Made by a program: the position numbers and the translations under genes
Shown: positions 52,501-61,100 of the stretch, in pieces
Layout of the letters: each line of letters begins with the position of its first letter
Numbering within the stretch: the first letter of the stretch is position 1
Notes under the pieces: generated by a model
Told to the model about the DNA's origin: nothing
Databases searched by the model: none
What the model saw: only the letters and a program-made list of their open reading frames with translations
NCBI GenBank assembly: GCA_003260075.1
Contig: QLIY01000013.1
Location: 354,830-418,829, forward strand
DNA from: Phallusia mammillata
Taxonomy: Eukaryota > Chordata > Ascidiacea > Phlebobranchia > Ascidiidae
Direction: 5' to 3'
Length of the DNA stretch: 64,000 nucleotides

Positions 52501-55500
52501 TCGTTTGGTTGGCGACTCGTCAGCTAGTAGCTCTTTTAAGCAAGTTTGAAACGCTGTAAACTGTTCCAAACCAGTGTCTGTGTTCTCACAAGTTTTAACC
52601 CTCGACCTATCTGGGGTGGTTAGATTCAGCAACACATCTTTACTAATATCTTCGTCAATCATGTTTGTTGAAGCGGTTTCAAGCATTCTTTGGAGCCTTC
52701 CAGCAGATCCTATCGTTTTAGGGATGTTTTTCCTTTGTCCAGGAGATTCAAACGACCTTCTGCGTCTTGGGGAACTAGTTTTCGTTGAAAAGAAAGAACC
52801 GTAGCTAGGTTTATGATTGCTTGTGCCGCCGTTGGTAATGGAAGCGAACAGTTCGAGATGAGCGATGCTCTGTTCGCATTTCGAAACCGCCTGATTTAAC
52901 ATTTGCATGTTGTGGGTGTCCATTTCATTGGCCTGTTGTTTTTCGGACATCAATGCATACGCAACTGGAGTTCTGTTGTACGCCATGCTGTTTTCTGTTA
53001 AAAATAAAAAGATTTAATAACGTGAAGTACAAATTCAATTCTAATAAAACTAAAAATTCTAATAACGTGTCAATGTACGAAATGTTTAGTATTAGTTACG
53101 GGACATACCTTTACTTTACGCAAACAATAAAACTCTACCTAAAAAAACATTTAATTAGCTGTGCTTTAAAACAAATTTTATGCAATTTTATTATTGTTGG
53201 TTTCAAAATTGATATGGTTCTAAAAACTTTTCCAAACAATTTTCCCACGATTGAAATTTGACCAATAATCGCAACATATAAAAATAAGTGGTTTTGCGTA
53301 CACACGACTTTACACACGTCTGAATGCAAATAACGTTGTTCTTGCAGCGTTTCAAATGATACCATTTAGGTTTCAGAAAGATTGTAGTTAAGTAGTTGAC
53401 AGTTTCATTCCCTTAGGTTGGTTTAAATTTAGAGTTTAACAACATAATATATAACAATCATAGGCATGGAATTGATAGTGGAAAATAGTTTGGCCCGCCG
53501 CGACTTTGCTAAGCTTGGTTTCGACCCGCTGTATTGCAAAATGTTGCCGTCCCCTGCTTTAGAGTCAGAAAGTCAAACGTTTACCTGTATCTTCGACGTA
53601 ACAAACGTTTTCACTCAGTTCACTGTCGACACCGGTATCAGTTGAACTGCCGCTCTGCTGTCGGTCTTTGGTGGGCGTGGAGTCGCTGTTTGAAGAAGCG
53701 ATTTCTCGGTCTCGTTGGTTGTCGAAGTACAAATTCATCTCAATTTCCGATGCATAACTGCTTGGAGTACCGTATCCACCGTGGGCATCACGTCTTTCTT
53801 GTAGCTTTCCTGCCGCTGATAGCAAATCCATCGTTTGTTGCTGTGTACTACTGAACACGGCTTGAAGCTCCGGTTCTGTTAAAACCGAATCTAAAAACAA
53901 TTAATTCGTTTGAAAACATAATTCCTCCTAAACTTAATAGGAAATTTGCCACGTTTAGGAGAATTACTTTTTTCTCTGCAAATAGGGTCTTTAGGTTGAC
54001 TATAGGGCAGTGCTGGATTAACCATTAGGCAAAGTAGGCACGTGCCTACAGGCCAGTCAAAAATCAGGCCCCTTTAAATGCTTTGGCAACACTGATAGTT
54101 ATAATTTTTTAGTTGGCAACTCTGATTTTCGGGCCACTTATAAAATGTGCCTACAGGCCAGCAGACCCTTAATCCGGCACTGCTATAGGCAGGGGTGCCA
54201 TCGACATGAAACCAAAAATAAGGACAACCGCGAAAAATTAACTTTTCATACGAAACGAAACAAACGTTTTTGAAAAAATATTTGCATGTATACGAGCCAT
54301 GACATATCATATGCAATATTTGGACCAGAAACAATCTGCTCCAGCAACTCCTTGTTTATAAAGAATACTTCGTGCATCTCGTGACAGCTCAGGTCTAGGT
54401 TTACTTTTACTGATGGCAGGGATTTGACTGTCATTTCACTAAGTTTGTTCCTTGTAATTGTTGAAAATAAGACAAAATAAGGACGCAAGTCAAAAAGAAG
54501 GACATTTCTTAGAAATAAGGACAATAAACGTTTCTAAGACATAACCCTTCAAAATAAGGACAAATCTTAGAAATAAGGACGGTATGGCAACCCTGGCTAT
54601 AGGGCCTTAAAGTCAAGACAAGGCCTAATTTTTAAATACGTTCCACAAGAACACCAGTAACGTTTTATATGCTTTTTTAAATACGTTCCACAAGAACACC
54701 AGTAACGTTTATAAGTGTGAAATTTGTCAAAAATGTTTAGAAATCACATTGATAATTAGGACAGGGCGCGCATACAAATGTAACTAAAATCTAGAAAAGT
54801 TTTGAACTTTAGCATACCGTCGCTTGCGTCTGGAAGCAAGTCCATGTGGTAAAGCTGTTCGATTTTATCAAGATATCTCAAAGACTTGTTATTCTTGTCT
54901 CCCTGTTGTGTCAGGTTTCGTGGAGTTGATGTTGTGTGAGTTCGATGTTTCGCGATCCGTTGTACACCAGCTGAGGGCAATAATTGCTTTTATTAGAGTA
55001 ATATACATCTAAAGCAGCGGTTCCCAAACTGGGGTCCGTGAGGCAATTTTGGGGGGACCGCGAAGCGGTTTAAGTAATTCTATAATCTTATTTGGCGTCA
55101 GTTTGTGCCACTAAATCAGTTTAAATCAACGTAGAATTGAGAATCGACTGTCTCCATTGCTAAACAATTGCCTTTATTGAATGACAACTATCAAAAAATG
55201 CAATTGTTCGCGCACAATCGTAATGTTTTTGTCCTGTGTGTGATGTCACATGCTGTCTTTGGATAATTGTTATGCGCAATTTTGCATTACTAGCTAAAAT
55301 CCTGCAATTAACTTTCGTTTGTGTGAAATACACATTTAGGCTTAAGGAACGCGAGCCCTCGAAATAATGGCGAAGGGACCGTTTTGAAAAAAATATGAAA
55401 AAATTTGGGAGCCACTGATCTAAAGTTTAAAATATTTAGGTGGAACATGCACTCCTTGGTCGGTTTAAGTTGGTTTTAATTGACTTTTGAAGCTTAAATT

Positions 55501-56455
55501 AGGCTTGCGACGAGTGTGTGGTATATGCCATGGTATTACGGAAAAGTACATTCCCGCAATGACCCACTTATATCAGGTATACAGCGCTTTCGAAAGCGAC
55601 GATCACATTACGTTGGTAATTAAAAGCAAATGGCACATACGTTTTTGCAAAAACTATATTATTGCCCACATAGAGCACTAAAATGCCTTAGAGATGCAAC
55701 AAATACCTGAAAATGGTCATCAATAGGCGCTGAAAGTTACCTATCACCCCACATATAAGTGAAAAGATATGTATTAATATATATGCATATATATATGTAG
55801 GCCTATGTAGTACTGGGTTTTGGGTTATTACATAGATTCCCAAAAAAATGATCAGAATAAAAGAAATGAAATTTGCCGAGTTGTAGTTTGAAATTCCGGT
55901 ATGGTGCAACAAACTTAAATCCTACTACTTACGGGTATGCCGTGACGTGTTAGATTGTAAGGATTGTAAGGATTGTCGGCTGCTGCATCTGCTTGTGCTG
56001 GGGGTTACTGAACAAGCAGCACTTCGTATATCACTTGTTAGCGCACTGAACATGACACCAATCAGTGATTCAACCCCTGCTTTGTCTGCAATTATAAACA
56101 TTTTCATGTAAACACTGCGCTGGCACAATGTTTGCTGTTATGTTACTGTTTAAAACCTTGAATATTTTTATAACTAATCAGTATCACTAAGCTATGCACG
56201 AAAACAAAAAAACATTGTTTTGTTGACCACCTTACCCTTTGAGCTCTTGGGAGAAAGTAACAATTCCCTCACGCTTCCAATGTTCAGTGCACTGGCTGCC
56301 CTTCGATCAATAGAATCCTCAAAATTGCTGTTCCATGTATCATCAAATTCGTTTTCCTCTTCCATAATTTCCGTGGTCAAATTTAACCCCACATTAGCCT
56401 CCCCGCCATCATCACAGCTCAAATCAATTTTATCTACACTACTACCTTCATCCAT
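33180..56455 (-). CDS. Large coiled-coil protein with C-terminal CAP-Gly domain
   Basis: Twenty exons: 56236-56455, 55933-56085, 54818-54970, 53585-53890, 50574-52994, 49995-50128, 49022-49201, 47883-47930, 46412-46609, 45925-46014, 45359-45506, 39405-39580, 38120-38327, 37465-37640, 36624-36837, 35973-36134, 35380-35542, 34391-34584, 33788-33833, 33180-33237. They sum to 1,816 codons with consistent phases. Residues 1-1085 are acidic and Ser/Thr-rich without a recognised fold (one exon is 2,421 bases). Residues 1130-1540 are coiled coil. Residues 1540-1720 are Ser/Arg-rich (SPRSPRMRSSSPK). Residues 1737-1815 are a CAP-Gly domain (KLGYCIKF, RGTVRYIG, IFVGVELDGHG, GKHSG in place of the usual GKNDG, KGVFTPFSKVIMAWE at the stop). 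CAP-Gly domains bind EEY/F tails of tubulin and EB proteins, so a microtubule, centrosome or cilium role is inferred. I could not match it to a named family. The exon ending at 35973 uses a GTAGGG donor chosen by phase and is the weakest junction. The first ATG follows an acceptor-like site. Confidence 0.87.
34079..34345. mobile_element. Foldback MITE, copy 2
   Basis: It contains TCACAGAACGTCAGG and an inverted GGCGTACTGTGATT, with CCGAATCAGCCGG and GATTCGGTATAACGCC in the arms. A GATTCGAACCC word in the middle resembles a tRNA-type B box but no tRNA fold is present. Confidence 0.65.
34820..35272. mobile_element. MITE with clear terminal inverted repeats and an internal haplotype joint
   Basis: The left end is CTACTAACACCCTACCTCA, and the right end is TGAGGTATGGTGTTAGTAG, nearly perfect inverses. 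The interior has GGTGGCGAAAAGAAC and a GCGCC..TTTTACGCC region, as in the other copies. Sequence 34854-34989 is doubled at 35001-35138 across eleven G. It lies in the intron before the CAP-Gly exon. Confidence 0.72.
35683..35800. mobile_element. Foldback MITE, fragment
   Basis: It shares GGAGCGTCCATGTAGACCAG and ATAATACGCCAGACC with the complete copies at 29686 and 34079. The other arm is missing or eroded. Confidence 0.5.
36945..37117. repeat. Haplotype duplicate in a CAP-Gly-gene intron
   Basis: 36945-37022 and 37033-37117 are copies joined by ten G. Intronic only. Confidence 0.7.
37130..37408. mobile_element. hAT-type element of the GGGCC-rich family
   Basis: The left end is TAAAGTTGTAAGTCAGGCC, and the right end is GGCCCGTTTACAACTCTG. 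The flanks ATCCAGTT and ATCCAGCT match at 7 of 8 bases. Related fragments lie at about 767-880, 3170-3232, 4400-4519, 6960-7045, 9117-9182 and 49283-49570. Confidence 0.75.
37860..38044. mobile_element. Tigger/pogo-like MITE
   Basis: The left part is GTAAACCTTGGTTAAACCGG, and the right part is an inverted TAACCGAGGTTTAACG, with TA at both borders. A half copy begins at 38435 (CAGTAAACCGTGG). Confidence 0.65.
38785..39123. mobile_element. hAT-type element containing a haplotype joint
   Basis: The left end is CAGTGGTTTTCAACC, and the right end is GTCCAAAACCACTG. The flanks are TGTTAGAA on the left (TGTTAAAA in the second haplotype copy) and TGATAAAA on the right. A run of fourteen G at 38918-38931 separates two copies of its left half. 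Confidence 0.68.
39136..39405. repeat. Haplotype duplicate at the donor of a coiled-coil exon
   Basis: 39136-39272 and 39283-39404 are copies joined by ten G. The left copy ends exactly within the donor CCTTAC (on the + strand), so no coding base is lost. Confidence 0.72.
39606..45358. other. 5.8-kb intron of the CAP-Gly gene, full of haplotype joints
   Basis: The joints lie at 40325-40336, 40397-40406, 40773-40782, 40984-40993, 41276-41286 and 44181-44192, with a single N at 40224. One copy pair (40226-40324 and 40673-40772) is not adjacent but separated by other duplicated pieces, so the order here is unreliable. A 59-base G run fills 43468-43526. Apart from a weak histone-fold-like open frame at 42639-42866, no exon was supported. 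The flanking exons join in phase directly, so a skipped exon is not required. Confidence 0.55.
42639..42866 (-). CDS. Possible CENP-S/MHF1-like histone-fold fragment
   Basis: A minus-strand open frame after a possible acceptor (TTAAAG) encodes MYIFAKHAKKMCVTTESV. Its FAKHAKK-x-x-V-x-T-E-x-V spacing resembles the end of the CENP-S/MHF1 histone fold (FA-x-HAKR-x-x-I-x-T-E-x-V). MHF1 is a short DNA-binding histone-fold protein of the Fanconi and kinetochore complexes. The preceding exons could not be traced, the residues after the motif diverge, and the frame lies inside an intron of the CAP-Gly gene on the same strand. It may be a nested gene, a retrocopy fragment or coincidence. Confidence 0.22.
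54008..54182. mobile_element. hAT-type element sharing its target with the next one
   Basis: The ends are CAGTGCTGGATTAACC, and TTAATCCGGCACTG on the right. The flanks CTATAGGG and CTATAGGC match at 7 of 8 bases. Its right target copy overlaps the left target copy of the element at 54190-54595. A relative with the same ends lies at 63000-63141. Confidence 0.82.
54190..54595. mobile_element. hAT-type element with perfect 8-bp target duplication
   Basis: The ends are CAGGGGTGCCATCGACATG, and GGTATGGCAACCCTG on the right. The flanks are both GCTATAGG (54182-54189 and 54596-54603). The interior repeats AATAAGGAC words. It lies in an intron of the CAP-Gly gene. Confidence 0.85.
55015..55417. mobile_element. 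hAT-type element with perfect 8-bp target duplication
   Basis: The ends are CAGCGGTTCCCAAACTGGGG, and TTTGGGAGCCACTG on the right. Both flanks are ATCTAAAG (55007-55014 and 55418-55425). 403 bp, no coding capacity, intronic. Confidence 0.88.
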
Positions 56456-58138
56456 GCCCAGTCCAAGCAGATAGGTACTCCTGGATATTCAAATATCTCC
56501 GATCATAACAATATGTTAGCGACAAGTACTATTAATGATACTTGCCAACCGAACTACCAAATCGGCGCGCCTGTCTCTCCAAGGCTAATAAGCGGTAATA
56601 ATTAAAAATTAACGTAATGTTGTGGTAACAACGAGATTTTCACAATTAAGTAGGTTTCCAGTATGCTTTGCGATTTGTAGCGGTGATTTTAAAAATTAGT
56701 TAAACGTAACTTTACCTATATTGTACAGTTGTACACTAATGTTCAACGTTTTAATAAATGTTGGCAAAACTAATTTCGCGGTTTATACTGACGCTTGCAA
56801 CTATGCCCTCTACGAACATGGGGGGGGGGCTAAACGTAACTTTACCTACATTGTACAGTTGTACACAAATGTTTAAAGTGTTGATAAATGTTGGCAAAAC
56901 AAATTTCGCGGTTTATACTGACGCTTGCAACTATGCCCTCTACGAACATAATAATGTAAACATAACTGTGATAAACATACGATATGCACAAACATTTACC
57001 TTACAGATATACACATTACACTTCACCAAAAGTACAGCTGCCAAATGGCCCTTTAAAACCATTCGTTTCGCAGTCACCCGGCTGACAAATATAGTTCGAG
57101 CAAACAATGCGGCATTGTCATGGCATTGTTACGATGGCCTTTAAGGCCAAAATACCTGTGCCAAGCATTCCAACCCTTGCCTTCAGTCATTATTTATAAT
57201 TCCTCTGATAATTTTACATTGTACATAACACACTCTTGACATTTTACAATGTAAAAAAGCTATGGTTTGCAACGAGTTAGTATTAGAACAACTGCCGAAG
57301 CTTGTCGCCTGGACATAGAATCTTAAGAGTAAACAATAAGGTTTTGTTGACTAAAACAGACTTGACAATCTATCAAAATAGTTCTTGCTAAACCTGAACT
57401 AAATGTCACCTAATTACAAAAGCATTGATTAAGAATAAATTGACATAGTTCTGTTGACATGTATTTATTAACTTGCAGTAACTGGCACGTACTGCTCAAC
57501 GATCTTTGCCATCTTATTGTTTGCGAAATGTAACTATTTTCGCCGAACGCAATCCACTATTCGCAATTTATTCTTAGTAACTTCAAACACACTCTCACGT
57601 GGGACTACGGTGCGTTGTGACGAAACAATGGATGTGGAACAGATCTATTACAAACGGTCGGTAACCCTTTCAGGCCATAATATTGATCTAATTAAAGTGT
57701 GTAACAAAATGGGGATTGTATTTCGAAGTCGTCTACACTTTTGGCCAGCCACTGTTTACAGTTCAGGGCAGGTCTGGCCTTGGTCAACTTGTTTGTTGTT
57801 AGTGTGCGGACTTACGCGTGTGCTATGAAACGGAACGACAAACGTTGTATAATTCCAATTTGTTGAAAAGATGATCATTGAATTGTATTGCGCCAAATCA
57901 AGCAAAACTACATTAATGGAAAGTTGGAATAACTCTTGCAAATATAAGGGAAAAGCCAAAAAGCGTAACCAATATAGCGCTAGTCACAAAAAAATGAAAA
58001 ATAATGATATTTGTGTATACCAGGTGTATGTCCATACGCCAAATTAAAACGCAATTTGTAAAGGCATATTTGCATTCATTAATTACACTTTTTTGTTCGA
58101 GAAATGTAAACAAAATTAGGCCGTGAGCCGGTTTGTCA
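56456..58138. other. Region between the CAP-Gly gene start and the right GPCR stop
   Basis: Both neighbours are on the - strand, so this contains the 3' end of the right GPCR and the promoter of the CAP-Gly gene. A haplotype duplicate (56702-56819 against 56830-56949, joined by ten G) shows about one difference in fifteen bases. Open frames at 56758-57144 and 57517-57828 have no recognisable features and are not called. Confidence 0.55.
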
Positions 58139-61100
58139 TTACACTTGCGTAACTTGATAAGCCGATGTTTGCTGTGGTCGCATACTTTTGAAAAATTGCC
58201 AACATGGCTGCCACCAAAGATTTCGAGTGGATCTGTTTCGAACACAGAAGAGAAAGAATATCGCAACCCCCTGTAACACAATATTGTTCGGTCAATGTTG
58301 TATATTTTAATATTGTAGTCCAGCACTAATTCTTTTCAAAAAAATTACAAGAGGTAAAAAACCATAGGTCGTTGTTTAACATTTACTTTTGTGATTATAA
58401 ATTGCCGTAAGAAACTTTTTTGTAGTATTTAATGCTCTCACTCTCAATATTTATAAGTGTGTCTGTTTAGATACCGTAGCCTACTAGCATTTGTCGTCGC
58501 CACTACATATTTTAAAACGCACTGGGGTAAAACTATAGATACTTATGTCGTGGTTGGGGATAAAATTATGCCATTACCATGCAACAAAACAATACTTTAA
58601 AGTGGCATGTTGTGCTAATCGTATGTGTTCGGTCGTATTGAATGTAAACCTGACTATAGGAAACTTTTACCTGGAGACTGTTGAGAATTGAGAACAAGTA
58701 ACTGAAAACCGATACAACAGTGGCATCAGTGGAAAGGAATAAAGGAAGGGAGAAAATCCAAGTCAGACCTAAGAGCGCTGAAACTGACGTAGCTTTGATG
58801 ACGTGTTCACGAGAGCCTTCTTTGGCCTTAGTTGAATGAACCTTAATAAAACAAAAATAATCGTTAACTTTGGAAGTAGAGATAACGCCTAATAAGGGTT
58901 TTAAGTAGAGGAAAAGTATAACGTACCAGCAGACGTCATCATTTAGCCGCTAGATTCTAGCGTGATGACGTAACACTAGATTATGTCATTATCCTTATTA
59001 TGTCATTACTAGATTATGTCATTTTATTAAAAAGTAATGTAATTTTATTGGAAAAGCACCTATTTTGTAGTCACAATGCGAACTACAAGAAAATTTAAAT
59101 TTATCTTCACATAATATAAACCTTACCCTTCGGCGCCCCCATGTGATCGAGCGCACAACAGCCCCGTAGATGAAACAGTTGACAATAAAAATGATGCCTA
59201 TTTCACCAAGGAACGATGAAATTAATGTGTATCCGTGAAGCCAACAAAAGCTTTCATGTATGTATGTGGATTCAACGATTGCACCGTTGTCTGTCGAAAC
59301 ATAAATTACTATACTTGTCAGTGCTTTAGCGGTGCTTGACACCAGAATAGGTCTTTTTAATTTATGTCGTTGATCAATTTCCTCTCCAACAATGTTTATG
59401 TACATGTATCTTTGGATTAGGCCGCTTAAAAAATCCGAATACTTTTGAGTTACTGTTAAAAGCTATAGGCAAGATTTCAGCTTCTACCGACCTGGATCAG
59501 GGTAAAATCCGCTGTTTGTAGAATCGAAAAATCCCACAGTAACCCCTAGAGTTATTGACACCGTAATCGTTGGTATAGTATAACAAGCAATTGCTGATTT
59601 GAGAATAAAGTGATCCCCGATCCCTCCGAACCTCACAACAAAATTTCTTCATAAAAAATAAACAATTACATTTGTGACGTCAGGGGGGGGGGGGGGGGGG
59701 GGGGATCGTCACCAAAGCCCCTTTCAAATGATTTACAAACCTGTACATTGCAATACCCTCAATAAACATCCACAACCAAGCGGCAAGCAGGAAGTAATGG
59801 GTACCTGCAGCGACGATAATACAAACTGTTCCTTCATAGATTCGGTCCGAACCAATGAGAAACACAAGGTAAGCAGTCCCTAAACAACTACAGAGGTGGA
59901 TATGAATTGGTCCAGGTTTAGAGTTCCGTAGTTTGCTAAGACAAAGCAGGAATGCCATTACATAAAATTTATTTTGTAAAACACGAATGTGATTTGGAAT
60001 GAACTGAAAATGTCATACTATGTACATTTAAGTACGCTATTGCTTTGAACTTGGTAATAGCTGATGTTCTTAAATCAATTTTTACTTACGGAAAGTGAAT
60101 ATAAATGTACGAGGTGAAAAAGAATCCCAAAATAGAAAGTGAACACCCAATTTTCCCAATCAAATCTAAGCCCAGGTCGGAAGGAATGTAATGTAACCTC
60201 TAAAAAAACACAAAGTTGGCATTTTAGAGGCAATAATTTAATGCATGGAAAGATTAGATCATCCAAATGTAATGAAACATAATCATGATCTTGTACAAAA
60301 CAATCTAAAGCACGCTTAGTATACGATGTTTCAACATAAGCAACAGTTTAAATTTATAGATTTTATGGTAATATATGCAACAATTAAATTTTAACTGACC
60401 TTTACAAACACTTGTATATAGTTTAACCACAATTTAAAAACTACTGCACGGATACAAAGCGCTAACATTATTTGATAGTTGATACTTACCACGATGAGAG
60501 CAAAGTTACTTAAATGCGTGCACTGGCATTCAGGAGGATCAGATCCTTCGACCAGCGAACACCCTTCAGATGACCAGACGGACTCATTTACATTCCAAAA
60601 CGAACAACTAATAAATCGGTATTGCTAAAAACAAAACAATGTTTGCTTTTTGGTAAGTTCTATGAATGCAGAAGTCTGGGAAGTTACGTTCGTAGAGTTT
60701 GCTGATCTTAACGGTGTGACATATTGAAGGGGTGTTCGTTCCAAATCACCAAGCACGTCCTTGTCAGACACAATCACGCTCACAACCTAAACAAGCGAAA
60801 AATGTTAAGATGCAAAAACAACAACTTATACCGTAATTTATTTAGGCCGATAGCATTGCTCACAGTGATCACCATAGTGCTATCTCAAACCGTTTATGAA
60901 TCTTATAACACATTAAAATTTAATGGGAACCTTGTTTGTATGGTTTGTGAAAAAAGTTAATTCAGCTGTAGACAGTGGCATGTTTCGACCAATAAGGTCT
61001 TATCGGTGCAGCTGGTTACGACAATAAGTTTATCGCAAAAAATCCACTAACACTATAACTCACGTCAGCCGCACATTTAGCTAAATATCGTTAGGTAGCA

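Noticed and set aside
50892-52804. Several overlapping frames on both strands within the 2.4-kb exon
   Set aside because: All are shadows of the single long - strand frame, which joins neighbouring exons in phase on both sides.
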